A stretch of 38,339 nucleotides of DNA from Pseudanabaena sp. FACHB-1998 (lineage in GTDB: Bacteria; Cyanobacteriota; Cyanobacteriia; Pseudanabaenales; Pseudanabaenaceae). The translations under genes and the position numbers were made by a program. Location of the stretch: positions 1 through 38,339 of the forward strand of contig NZ_JACJQA010000001.1 of the NCBI RefSeq assembly GCF_014696355.1, written 5' to 3'. Below are positions 1 to 6,945 of the stretch, one piece after another. How positions within the stretch are numbered: position 1 is the first letter of the stretch; each line of letters begins with the position of its first letter. The notes below the pieces were generated by a model that was not told the DNA's origin, did no database searches, and saw only the letters and a list, made by a program, of their open reading frames with translations.

Positions 1-112
1 TCTATGGTGCGGTGGTACCACTCTGACCCATCCCGAACTCAGTTGTGAAACGCTGTCACGGTGAAGATACTTTAGGGGTTGCCCTACGGGAAAATAGCTC
101 GATGCCAAGCTT
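1..112 (+). rRNA. rrf: 5S ribosomal RNA, 5' end cut off by the window
   Basis: The first bases match the body of a cyanobacterial 5S rRNA: the conserved stretch ACTCTGACCCATCCCGAACT, then GTTGTGAAACGC, and the 3' arm AAAATAGCTCGATGCCAAG. Only about nine 5' bases that would pair with the terminal GCCAAG arm are missing, so the window starts just inside the gene. It is the last gene of an rRNA operon read on the + strand. The 3' end is estimated from the terminal stem. Confidence 0.93.
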
Positions 113-122
113 ATTATTTAAA

Positions 123-171
123 AAAACAAAAGGAAGGCTCAAATTCTACATTTGACCCTTCCTTTTGTTTT
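123..171 (+). terminator. Hairpin after 5S rRNA, probable rrn terminator
   Basis: Two 21-base arms (123-143 and 151-171) pair with one mismatch around a 7-base loop. The 3' arm ends in a T-rich run. Placed 10 bases after the 5S gene, it is the natural terminator of the rRNA operon. Confidence 0.75.
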
Positions 172-188
172 GGACTCTATTGTATTAG

Positions 189-251
189 GGGCATAAATCC
201 AGAAAAAAGTGACTGTGTAAAGCACAGTCACTTTTTTCTGGATTTATGCCC
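189..251. repeat. Perfect 63-bp palindrome
   Basis: Arms 189-217 and 223-251 are exact reverse complements (29 bp) around a 5-base loop. There is no T-run on either side, so simple intrinsic termination is not the obvious explanation. It could be a second rrn terminator or one of the small inverted-repeat elements scattered through this window. Confidence 0.7.
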
Positions 252-505
252 TTGAAAAACAGATAAATGAATACTATTTGCTCTAAGACATACGTTAGAT
301 ATATTTTGTCATGTATGCAGCGATCGCGTTTACATATACTTAAGGGATAAAGAGCTTTGAAAAAACTTGCGGGTAGGGCTGCTCTTGGGGGATTTTAAAT
401 CAGAGCAAGGAAGCAGATTTTATGATGCTAACGGTATTTGGATTAGCCGTTAAAATTTGCAAGATAGAATTTACGTATCTTACAAATTTTAATGGCTTTT
501 TTATA
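252..505 (+). other. Gene-free stretch ending in an orphan terminator; possible small RNA
   Basis: No credible reading frame is seen. The stretch ends in a strong + strand intrinsic terminator: arms 445-466 and 476-497 pair at 21 of 22 positions (one a G-U) and are followed by T5. No annotated + strand gene lies just upstream. Around 383-420 there are alternative stems (GCTCT with AGAGC, CTGCT with AGCAG). A short structured RNA is possible; so is read-through termination of rrn. No known RNA family was recognised. Confidence 0.35.
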
Positions 506-506
506 A

Positions 507-550
507 CCTTAAGTCTTGGTCATATATCGATATATGACCAAGACCTAAGG
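507..550. promoter_or_regulatory. Palindrome at the 3' end of parB; candidate parS-like site
   Basis: A 44-bp inverted repeat with one mismatched pair covers the parB stop codon. Its centre, TCATATATCGATATATGA at 520-537, is itself palindromic. It differs by one central base from the core of the palindrome at 2496-2569 on the other side of parAB. A repeated palindrome on both sides of a partition operon suggests a ParB-binding centromere site or operator. A terminator role for parB is also possible. Confidence 0.45.
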
Positions 551-1684
551 CTTGGAGATTAAAGGCTCAATCTCTAAGATCTTTTGTTTTAGCAAATCGT
601 AGATATCTTTTAAGCTTTGAGGATCGGATGATTGGACTAAGTCTGTGGAAATCAAATTAACACTTTGTTTGATTTGATCTAACTGTTTATGGGTCTGGGC
701 TGTTAATTCTTGTTTAGGGTTATGCTTAGCGATCGCTGCATTTACTAGCTTTCGAGTTTGTAAAACTGACAAGTTTTCTTGGACAACTTTTTGCGTTAAG
801 TCTTCTCTGAGCTTTTTGGCTTTAGCCTGTGTCAGATTTAGTTTTTTTGCAGACAGCTTTTGCAAGGCGATCGCGTGGACACCCTTTAGTCCGAAATTAC
901 GAATAGCCTTTTTTAAATCATCCGCTAAGGTCAGCATGGGGAGTAAATTTGCATCAACCGAAGCAGGATTAAGTTGTAAATCTAGCAGTATTTTTAAAAT
1001 GCCATATTCACTCTCATTAATAAAGTGATCATTTCGAGCCTCCTCTTGACTAGACATATTGGTGGATAAATTGGCGATTACCTGAGGTAGACGCTTTTGT
1101 TTATTCAAACGTCGGATGACTGTTGATAAAACTCTGGGAATATCTGCGGCTTTTAAATCTAGATTGAGCGATATCTCTTTAATAACTGCCTCCGCTTTAT
1201 CCAGAGGATTGAGATCTTCTCGATGCAGTGATGTTAACAAAGCCTTCCGATGTATATTTTGAGGAGATGCCATCGTCACTGCTTTCATCGTTGTCCATCC
1301 TAGCCCTCTTGCCGCACGCCATCGACGTTCGCCATCAAACAGCAAATAATTTTCATTTTGAGCAATCACAATGATGGGAGAAAGCTGTCCATCCGATGTT
1401 AAAGACTGAGACATTGCCTCAATACTTTCAGGCAGAAAAGTCCGACGAGGTTGATCGGGGTTGGGGAGAATTTTCGCGATTTCTAGATCTGATACTCCAG
1501 ATTGAGACTTTAGTTGTTCTTTTAGTGCGGATAACTGTATTTCGACTTCCTCCGAGCCAGAAGCTTTTAAGTTCTCGATCTCAGCTTTGAGTTGGGCAAT
1601 TTCTTCCTCGGCATTTGACAGTTGTTGAGTCTGTTTTGCTCCAGAAAAATAGTCAGCAATGTGGGGTGCTTTACGGGTTGCCAT
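545..1684 (-). CDS. parB: ParB-family partition protein, plasmid type
   Basis: This 379-residue protein should bind a centromere site and, with the ParA ATPase encoded just upstream, segregate a replicon. Residues 20-60 look like a charged coiled coil. The ParB N-terminal nuclease-like domain spans about 65-175, with the CTP-binding box DGERRWRAARG at 117-127 and LHREDLNPLDKAEA at 153-166, the usual arginine- and acid-rich boxes of the family. A helix-turn-helix and C-terminal helical part follow. The ATG at 1684 lies two bases after the parA stop, so the pair is one transcript. The extra N-terminal coiled coil and the tight parA-parB pair resemble plasmid partition systems more than the usual chromosomal ParB. 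Family assignment is firm; plasmid type is inferred. Confidence 0.9.
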   Translation of the reverse strand: MATRKAPHIADYFSGAKQTQQLSNAEEEIAQLKAEIENLKASGSEEVEIQLSALKEQLKSQSGVSDLEIAKILPNPDQPRRTFLPESIEAMSQSLTSDGQLSPIIVIAQNENYLLFDGERRWRAARGLGWTTMKAVTMASPQNIHRKALLTSLHREDLNPLDKAEAVIKEISLNLDLKAADIPRVLSTVIRRLNKQKRLPQVIANLSTNMSSQEEARNDHFINESEYGILKILLDLQLNPASVDANLLPMLTLADDLKKAIRNFGLKGVHAIALQKLSAKKLNLTQAKAKKLREDLTQKVVQENLSVLQTRKLVNAAIAKHNPKQELTAQTHKQLDQIKQSVNLISTDLVQSSDPQSLKDIYDLLKQKILEIEPLISKP

Positions 1685-1686
1685 AA

Positions 1687-2493
1687 TTATTTTTTCTTCT
1701 TTACTTTTTTGCCAATCAACTTAACGATATGTTCAGACACTTCTTTAAAATCCGCTTGGGCAGGATGCTGATGACGATATAGATGTAAAGGTAGTCCTTG
1801 TCCACTAGCATTAATAAATTCGGCTGAGTCTCTAACGGGAGGGAAACAGTGAATTCCTAATTGATCAAGTTGAGTTGGTAAATCTTCTAATATTTGTCGA
1901 TGGGTGGCTCGTCTTGTGTCGTACTGATTGGGGACAAAGCCAATAATTTTGGGCGCAGGATCTAGCCTTAACTGTTTGCTGTTGTGGTAGATCCATTCAA
2001 TTAATCGTGCGGAACCTTGAATTGATTTTGGCTCTAGCTGAACAGGGACTAAAATATGCGTGCAGGCGGACAGGGCTAATAAGGTGAGGGGACCAAGGGT
2101 GGCTGGGCAATCAAATATTACGAGATCGTGAGGTAATGGATAGTCTTTAAGACAGTCGCCTAACAAGTATGCACCTCGGCGATGTAATACCATCTCATCA
2201 GCGACCCTTGTTAAAATCATGCCGCCTTGGACTACTCCTACTTTATTGGTGACATCTCCCCAACATTTTTCTAGGGGCCATTGTCCAGCGAAATCATTGT
2301 GTAACACTGAGGCTAATGTTTGCTCGGGTTCGGGTTGTGATAAACCACAGAAGAGGCTTAAGGAACCCTGCGGATCGAGATCAATCAATGCAACTGATAA
2401 TCCATAGAGGCTCATTTCATAGGCCATATGCACAGATAATGTGGTCTTACCACTCCCGCCCGCATTACTGAGAACTGCAATTCGGCTTTGCAT
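1687..2493 (-). CDS. parA: ParA-family partition ATPase
   Basis: This is a deviant-Walker-A ATPase of the ParA/MinD group, partner of the ParB encoded downstream. The P-loop NAGGSGKTT is at residues 10-18, VALIDLDPQGS follows as the A' motif, and VIFDCPATLGP forms the Walker B region. The ATG at 2493 is chosen, giving 268 residues. A TTG at 2514 would add seven residues, but it lies inside the long palindrome 2496-2569 and lacks a proper ribosome-binding site. The palindrome directly upstream is well placed to be an operator, as ParA or ParB proteins often repress their own operon. Function is well supported; the start is less so. Confidence 0.9.
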   Translation of the reverse strand: MQSRIAVLSNAGGSGKTTLSVHMAYEMSLYGLSVALIDLDPQGSLSLFCGLSQPEPEQTLASVLHNDFAGQWPLEKCWGDVTNKVGVVQGGMILTRVADEMVLHRRGAYLLGDCLKDYPLPHDLVIFDCPATLGPLTLLALSACTHILVPVQLEPKSIQGSARLIEWIYHNSKQLRLDPAPKIIGFVPNQYDTRRATHRQILEDLPTQLDQLGIHCFPPVRDSAEFINASGQGLPLHLYRHQHPAQADFKEVSEHIVKLIGKKVKKKK

Positions 2494-2495
2494 CT

Positions 2496-2569
2496 TTGGA
2501 TATTGTATAAACAATTCCAGAGATCATATATCAATATATGATCTCTGGAATTGTTTATACAATATCCAA
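2496..2569. promoter_or_regulatory. Perfect 74-bp palindrome directly upstream of parA
   Basis: Arms 2496-2531 and 2534-2569 are exact reverse complements (36 bp) with only two unpaired central bases. The core TCATATATCAATATATGA at 2524-2541 matches the core at 520-537 in 17 of 18 bases. It sits where the parAB promoter or operator should be, three bases from the parA ATG. Candidate ParA/ParB operator or parS site. Confidence 0.5.
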
Positions 2570-2664
2570 GCAAGAGTTAGCGAGTACAAATCAAACCCCA
2601 AAAAGCGAGTTGCGGCGCAACTCGCTTTTTGGGGTTTATGTCCTAAGCAAAACTTACATTGCTA
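2569..2664 (+). repeat. Small inverted-repeat element, family A, copy 1
   Basis: About 96 bp that recur in inverted orientation at 6348-6463. Shared parts are the left flank AGCAAGAGTTAGCG, a hairpin (arms 2593-2613 and 2617-2637) made of CCCAAAAAGCGAGTTG and its complement, and the right flank AAAACTTACATTGCTAT. The size, the palindrome and the lack of coding capacity fit a non-autonomous element. It lies between the parA palindrome and the merR-like promoter. Confidence 0.65.
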
Positions 2665-2687
2665 TTTTGCGTTTTGTAATTACTTGC

Positions 2688-2719
2688 TTGACTCTCTAGT
2701 TTAGTGGAGAGTTTATAGT
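2688..2719 (+). promoter_or_regulatory. MerR-type operator/promoter of the regulator gene
   Basis: A -35 box TTGACT (2688-2693) and -10 box TATAGT (2714-2719) are separated by 20 bp, the over-long spacer typical of MerR-activated promoters. The spacer holds the inverted repeat CTCTA-N6-TGGAG (2694-2709). The same layout occurs at 3258-3289 and 6569-6600, so this regulator very probably controls itself. Confidence 0.75.
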
Positions 2720-2744
2720 GATGTTATTTGTGGGTAGATTAACT

Positions 2745-3167
2745 ATGCTATTGGCTCAAGGACAGAAATTACTTCTCATTGGACAGATCTCAAAAGAAAG
2801 TGGAATCCCGATCAAAACGATTCGCTACTACGAAGAGCTAGGGCTGATTAATTCTTCGGGACGTACAGAGGGAAAGTATCGTTTATTCAAACCTGAAGAA
2901 GTTACAAGACTTTCTTTTATCAAGACTTTACAAAAGCTAGGATTAAGTCTTCAGGAAATCGCTGAAGTTCTTAAAATTTACGACGATGGAAACCCTCCCT
3001 GCGATGAGATTAAGCAAAAGCTAGAAACTCAAATCGCGGAAATAGATCGTCATGTCCTTGAACTTATGACTTTACGAGGCAAAATCAGTGGCTTATTAGA
3101 TCGATGGACTCCTCCCCAAGCAGATCATGAAGGTGAAATTTGCCCTATTTTGCATAAAAACTTATAA
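2745..3167 (+). CDS. MerR-family metal-responsive regulator, probably copper
   Basis: A transcription factor of the MerR heavy-metal group. From the chosen ATG it has 140 residues: a winged helix-turn-helix beginning IGQISKESGIPIKTIRYYEE, a long dimerisation helix, and two cysteines placed like metal ligands in the family (NPPCDEIK at the start of the dimer helix, EICPILH at the C-terminus). The third cysteine found in MerR and ZntR-type sensors is not seen. Longer starts at 2718 (GTG) or 2721 are unlikely because they overlap or precede the expected transcription start of the MerR-type promoter, whose -10 box ends at 2719. Three matching operators point to control of itself, copA and the chaperone. 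Copper as the signal is inferred from the targets. Confidence 0.85.
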   Translation: MLLAQGQKLLLIGQISKESGIPIKTIRYYEELGLINSSGRTEGKYRLFKPEEVTRLSFIKTLQKLGLSLQEIAEVLKIYDDGNPPCDEIKQKLETQIAEIDRHVLELMTLRGKISGLLDRWTPPQADHEGEICPILHKNL

Positions 3168-3256
3168 GTGGCTAGAAGCATAATTAAAACTCAAAAACCT
3201 GTGGCGCACGCTGCGCGTGCGCCACAGGTTTTTGAGTTTTAATTATGCCCAACTAT
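3166..3256. repeat. Family B inverted-repeat element with a perfect 71-bp palindrome
   Basis: Arms 3178-3211 and 3215-3248 are exact reverse complements (34 bp) around a 3-base loop. The outer ends read GTGGCTAGAAGCATAATTAA and its near complement, matching ends found at 14894-14996, 19992-20014 and 28401-28510 (consensus GTAGCTAGGCATAATTAA). It begins at the regulator stop codon, so it may also terminate that gene. Confidence 0.65.
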
Positions 3257-3257
3257 A

Positions 3258-3289
3258 TTGACACTCCATCCCACTGGAGAGCTTAGCAT
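3258..3289 (+). promoter_or_regulatory. MerR-type operator/promoter of copA
   Basis: TTGACA (3258-3263) and TAGCAT (3284-3289) are separated by 20 bp. The spacer carries the perfect inverted repeat CTCCA-N6-TGGAG (3264-3279). Its position 42 bp before copA and identity of layout with two other sites mark it as the metal-induced promoter. Confidence 0.8.
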
Positions 3290-3331
3290 CATTGCAAGTT
3301 ACAGATTTTTTATCTCAAGAGGCTAAATCCT

Positions 3332-5626
3332 ATGAATAATGCCATGCTAAAAATTCGAGGTATGAGTTGTGCATCCTGTGCCAACAGTGTCGAAAGTGCG
3401 ATCAAGACGATCGCTGGCGTAAGTGAATGTAATGTTAATTTTGGAGCCGCCCAAGCTACGGTCAGTTTCGATCCGCACCAGACGGATTTAGGAAGCATTC
3501 AGAGGGCGGTTGCCGATGCTGGATATACTGCACAGCCAATTCAAGATCAAGATTTACTAACAATTGATGATGATGATGAAAAACTTCAGCAAGCAGAATT
3601 GCGATCGCTAAAGATAAAAGTAATCATCGGTGGGCTAATCAGCACGATTTTGGTAGTGGGAAGTATTCCTGCGATGACGGGATTAGAAGTTCCTTTGATT
3701 CCGATGTGGTTGCATGATTTTTGGCTACAAGCGGTTTTGACTGCGCCTGTCCAATTCTGGTGTGGCAAAGATTTTTATGTCAATACATGGAAATCTTTTA
3801 AGCGCCATGCCGCAACGATGGATACGCTGATTGCCTTAGGAACCAGTGCAGCTTATTTTTATTCCCTTTATGTAACCATCTTTCCTAAGTTTCTAATCGA
3901 TCAAGGCTTAGTTCCGAATGTCTATTATGAAACTGCGGCGGTAGTGATTACCTTGATCCTCTTGGGACATTTATTTGAGAGTCGCGCTAAGGGACAAACT
4001 TCCGCCGCAATCCATAAGCTCATGGGCTTACAACCTCGCACAGCCAGAATTATTCACAATGGACAGGAAACTGATGTGCCGATCGCGGAAGTCCAGATCG
4101 GCGATATTGTGTTAGTGCGTCCGGGGGAGAAAGTGCCTGTCGATGGTGAAGTGATTGAAGGATCTTCAACGGTCGATGAGGCGATGGTAACGGGTGAGAG
4201 TATTCCTGTTCGCAAACAAATCGGTGATGAGGTGGTGGGCGCAACCATTAATAAGACAGGAAGTTTTAAGTTTCGCGCCACCAGAATTGGCAAAGATACT
4301 TTCTTGGCGCAAATTGTAAAGCTGGTGCAGCAAGCACAGGGTTCTAAGGCTCCCATTCAGCGCTTAGCGGATCAGGTCACGGGTTGGTTTGTGCCTGCGG
4401 TCATCGCGATCGCGATCGCTACCTTTATCCTTTGGTACAACATCATGGGTAATGTCACTCTTGCCTTAATCACGACTGTAGGCGTTTTGATTATTGCTTG
4501 TCCCTGTGCTTTGGGCTTAGCCACACCGACCTCGATTATGGTGGGTACAGGCAAAGGTGCAGAGCATGGCATTTTAATTAAGGGTGCGGATAGTTTAGAA
4601 CTTGCTCACAAAATCCAAACCATTGTGTTAGATAAAACAGGAACCTTGACCGAAGGCAAGCCCACGGTTACGGATTTCCTTGTGACTAATGCTAATTTAT
4701 CGGACTTATCGAATTTATCGCAAGCGGAGATTTTGCAATTAGTCGCTTCTGTAGAGCGCAATTCTGAACATCCTTTGGCAGAGGCGATCGTCCAAAATGC
4801 GCGTAATCAAGGTTTAGATCTCTGGAATGTGCAGGATTTTGAGGCGATCGCTGGTAGTGGGGTGCAAGGCTATGTGAAGCCTCCATTTGAGCAAAAATTT
4901 GGACAAAAGTTTGTGCAAATTGGCACACATCGCTGGATGCGCGAGCTAGGACTCAACACCACAGAACTCGAAACTCAATGGGAATATTTGGAACAGATGG
5001 GTAAAACCGTTGTCTGGATTGCCATTGAAGATGAGATTCACGGAATTATGGGCATTGCGGATGCGCTCAAACTTTCTTCTACCAGTGCTGTCCGCAGCAT
5101 GAAAAAGTTGGGCTTAGAGGTGGTCATGTTGACAGGAGACAATCGCCGCACTGCCGAAGTAATTGCCCGTGAAGCTGGTATTAACCGTGTCATTGCCGAA
5201 GTGCGCCCCGATCAAAAGGTGGAACAAGTACGCTTGATTCAATCGGAAGGAAAAATTGTGGCGATGGTGGGTGATGGGATTAACGATGCTCCTGCATTGG
5301 CTCAAGCGGATGTAGGCATGGCGATCGGCACAGGTACGGATGTGGCGATCGCCGCTAGTGATATTACGCTCATCTCTGGCGATTTGCGCGGCATCGTTAC
5401 CGCGATCGAGCTATCTCGCGCCACCATGAGTAATATCCGCCAGAATCTCTTTTTTGCCTTTATTTACAACGTTTTGGGCATTCCGATCGCCGCAGGAATC
5501 CTCTTTCCCATTTTTGGCTGGTTACTCAATCCGATTATTGCAGGTGGTGCGATGGCGCTTAGCTCAATTTCCGTAGTCACAAATGCCTTGAGATTGCGAA
5601 ATTTCAAGCCCAAAACCTCTCTCTAG
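3332..5626 (+). CDS. copA: Cu(+)-exporting P1B-type ATPase
   Basis: This ATPase pumps monovalent copper out of the cytoplasm, or into the thylakoid lumen in the PacS-type role. The 764 residues hold one N-terminal heavy-metal-associated domain (GMSCASC, Cys13 and Cys16), the TGES actuator motif at 287-290, the transmembrane CPC at 390-392, the phosphorylated DKTGT at 434-438 and the GDGINDAP hinge at 647-654. The YN pair in [11 protein letters not shown] and the [15 protein letters not shown] of the last helices are the signature of Cu(+)-specific pumps. The length is normal. Its own MerR-type promoter lies upstream. A cupredoxin gene follows after 55 bp, probably on the same transcript. Whether it acts like CopA, CtaA or PacS cannot be told from sequence alone. 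Confidence 0.96.
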   Translation: MNNAMLKIRGMSCASCANSVESAIKTIAGVSECNVNFGAAQATVSFDPHQTDLGSIQRAVADAGYTAQPIQDQDLLTIDDDDEKLQQAELRSLKIKVIIGGLISTILVVGSIPAMTGLEVPLIPMWLHDFWLQAVLTAPVQFWCGKDFYVNTWKSFKRHAATMDTLIALGTSAAYFYSLYVTIFPKFLIDQGLVPNVYYETAAVVITLILLGHLFESRAKGQTSAAIHKLMGLQPRTARIIHNGQETDVPIAEVQIGDIVLVRPGEKVPVDGEVIEGSSTVDEAMVTGESIPVRKQIGDEVVGATINKTGSFKFRATRIGKDTFLAQIVKLVQQAQGSKAPIQRLADQVTGWFVPAVIAIAIATFILWYNIMGNVTLALITTVGVLIIACPCALGLATPTSIMVGTGKGAEHGILIKGADSLELAHKIQTIVLDKTGTLTEGKPTVTDFLVTNANLSDLSNLSQAEILQLVASVERNSEHPLAEAIVQNARNQGLDLWNVQDFEAIAGSGVQGYVKPPFEQKFGQKFVQIGTHRWMRELGLNTTELETQWEYLEQMGKTVVWIAIEDEIHGIMGIADALKLSSTSAVRSMKKLGLEVVMLTGDNRRTAEVIAREAGINRVIAEVRPDQKVEQVRLIQSEGKIVAMVGDGINDAPALAQADVGMAIGTGTDVAIAASDITLISGDLRGIVTAIELSRATMSNIRQNLFFAFIYNVLGIPIAAGILFPIFGWLLNPIIAGGAMALSSISVVTNALRLRNFKPKTSL

Positions 5627-5681
5627 TTCTCTATTGAATAATCGATTAAACCAATTCTCTTAATTTCTAAGGATAACAATC

Positions 5682-6242
5682 ATGATGACCACATTCAAAA
5701 AAGCAACCTTCTTCAGTACCCTTGTTGGTTTCGGATTTTTATTAGGAGCAATTTTAGGAAGCATTTCAGGGGCGATCGCGAGTGAAATGAAGCCTGCTCA
5801 CAATATGCAAGAACCAACTAAGTCCACTGAATTTCACCGCATTGAACAACCACTCAGCAATCACATCGCTGTCACTGTCGGCGGATTGGGACTAATCGGT
5901 TTAGAAATATGGTGGTTTCTTCTCAGTAAGCCCAAGTCTCAAAAAATTAATTCCCTTAGCGGTATTCAGGAAGTCGATATTGCCGTTGATGGAGGTTACA
6001 GCCCTAGCCACATCATTGTCCAATCAGGACAGCAAGTGCGCCTCAAATTTATCCGTCGCGACCCTAGCAAATGCTTAGAGGAAGTCCGTTTGCCAGACTT
6101 TCGCATTGCTCAGCACTTGCCTCTAAACAAGTCTACAATTGTAGAGTTCACTCCCACCAAATCAGGAAAATATGAATTTGCTTGTGGAATGAATATGTTT
6201 CGAGGCATAGTTGAAGTTCAAGAAGCTAATGTAGTCAAGTAA
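5682..6242 (+). CDS. Membrane-anchored cupredoxin-domain protein
   Basis: This is a small copper-binding protein placed directly after copA. The 186 residues contain an N-terminal hydrophobic helix (about 10-35), a second transmembrane helix (HIAVTVGGLGLIGLEIWWFL, about 63-82) and a C-terminal cupredoxin fold (about 95-182). The cupredoxin carries a Cys in DPSKCLEEV and ends in FACGMNMFRGIVEV, where Cys and Met resemble blue-copper ligands. Similar domains are often found beside or fused to copper ATPases. AAGGA eight bases before the ATG supports the start. A likely job is to receive or store copper on the periplasmic or lumenal side; this is inferred from context. Confidence 0.82.
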   Translation: MMTTFKKATFFSTLVGFGFLLGAILGSISGAIASEMKPAHNMQEPTKSTEFHRIEQPLSNHIAVTVGGLGLIGLEIWWFLLSKPKSQKINSLSGIQEVDIAVDGGYSPSHIIVQSGQQVRLKFIRRDPSKCLEEVRLPDFRIAQHLPLNKSTIVEFTPTKSGKYEFACGMNMFRGIVEVQEANVVK

Positions 6243-6308
6243 ATCCTATCGTAAATCCCCTGTGACTAGAGAGATATAAACTTTCGTCTAATCTATGAAC
6301 AATCAATC

Positions 6309-6347
6309 AACAAGAGAGGGTCAGTATTTTACTGACCCTCTCTTGTT
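6309..6347 (+). terminator. Hairpin after the copA-cupredoxin unit
   Basis: Perfect 18-bp arms (6309-6326 and 6330-6347) around a TTT loop, 67 bp after the cupredoxin stop. The T-run after the stem is poor, so termination strength is uncertain. Confidence 0.55.
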
Positions 6348-6463
6348 ATAGCAATGTAAGTTTTTCTTAAGACATAAAACCCAAAAAGCGAGTTGCGCCG
6401 CTTCGCGCCACAACTCGCTTTTTGGGTTTTGGTTGGTACCCGCTAACTCTTGCTTTGCTATAT
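6348..6463 (-). repeat. Small inverted-repeat element, family A, copy 2 (inverted)
   Basis: The reverse complement aligns along its length with 2569-2664: AGCAAGAGTTAGCG, the hairpin arms (6376-6395 and 6411-6430 here) and AACTTACATTGCTA. The hairpin tip is longer than in copy 1. The two copies bracket merR, copA and the cupredoxin gene in opposite orientation. Confidence 0.65.
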
Positions 6464-6499
6464 TAAAAATCCAAAAAAAACAGCACTTTACATTCAAGC

Positions 6500-6550
6500 C
6501 AAGATATTTCCTAAAAGTGTTGCTCTATAACACTTTTAGGAAATATCTTG
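6500..6550. repeat. 22-bp-arm inverted repeat upstream of the chaperone promoter
   Basis: Arms 6500-6521 and 6529-6550 are exact complements around a 7-base loop. It ends 18 bp before the -35 box of the chaperone promoter. It could end upstream transcription and insulate the promoter, although no clear T-run follows. Together with 6309-6463 it accounts for most of the 428-bp gap 6243-6670. Confidence 0.55.
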
Positions 6551-6568
6551 ACTTGGGGGTGAAAGGTA

Positions 6569-6600
6569 TTGACTCTCCAGTTAGGTGGAGGATTTAAAGT
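6569..6600 (+). promoter_or_regulatory. MerR-type operator/promoter of the copper chaperone
   Basis: TTGACT (6569-6574) and TAAAGT (6595-6600) with a 20-bp spacer contain CTCCA-N6-TGGAG (6575-6590), the same design as the sites before merR and copA. The -10 box lies inside a second perfect palindrome (6594-6612 with 6622-6640), so the nascent RNA would begin in a hairpin. Confidence 0.78.
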
Positions 6601-6670
6601 ACTGACAGATAGAAAATTTATCTATCTGTCAGTACTTTAAAAGAGAGAAATAAAGAGAGAAATTACGATT

Positions 6671-6868
6671 ATGAAAATAGCATTGACCATTCCTAAATTG
6701 TCTTGTTCAGGTTGCGTCAAGACCATCACTAGCGCAATTCAAGCGATCGCTGTAGATGCCGAATTACAGACCGATCTTCCCCAAAAGCAAATTATTGTGA
6801 CCACGCAAGCAGACGAGTCAGCCATTAGAGATGTCCTCACTACCATTGGCTATCCAGCCCTTAACTAA
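6671..6868 (+). CDS. CopZ/Atx1-like copper metallochaperone
   Basis: A 65-residue single heavy-metal-associated domain. The metal loop LSCSGCVKT (Cys12 and Cys15) sits after the first strand, and the protein ends in TIGYPALN, where other members of the family also carry the loop-packing GYP/GY segment. It should carry Cu(+) in the cytoplasm and hand it to the N-terminal domain of the ATPase encoded 1 kb upstream. It has its own MerR-type promoter and a purine-rich leader (AGAGAGAAA...) before the ATG. The lipoprotein gene downstream is probably co-transcribed across a small hairpin (6881-6917). Confidence 0.88.
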   Translation: MKIALTIPKLSCSGCVKTITSAIQAIAVDAELQTDLPQKQIIVTTQADESAIRDVLTTIGYPALN

Positions 6869-6880
6869 TTCTATTTCCCA

Positions 6881-6917
6881 ATAATTGAAGAAGTTGCCAC
6901 GCAATTTCTTCAATTAT
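6881..6917 (+). terminator. Intercistronic hairpin, probably partial
   Basis: Perfect 12-bp arms (6881-6892 and 6906-6917) lie in the 77-bp gap between the chaperone and the lipoprotein gene. There is no T-run. It may protect or attenuate the message rather than end it. Confidence 0.35.
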
Positions 6918-6945
6918 CCCTTCAAGCAATCACCACTAAATCATC

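Noticed and set aside
340-440. Possible tRNA or known small RNA after the rrn terminator
   Set aside because: No cloverleaf or anticodon arm could be folded and no known RNA motif was recognised. Only the weaker structured-RNA idea is kept.
4054-4356. 100-codon frame antisense to copA
   Set aside because: It is opposite the highly conserved actuator domain of the ATPase and is explained by codon bias of the real gene.
4408-4420. GCGATCGC octamers as specific regulatory sites
   Set aside because: They occur throughout coding and non-coding DNA here as the HIP1 repeat of cyanobacteria, so single copies carry no specific meaning.
2569-6463. Composite transposon carrying the copper genes
   Set aside because: The bracketing repeats are short and non-coding, no transposase is present, and half of the regulon lies outside. 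Kept only as a weak idea in the findings.
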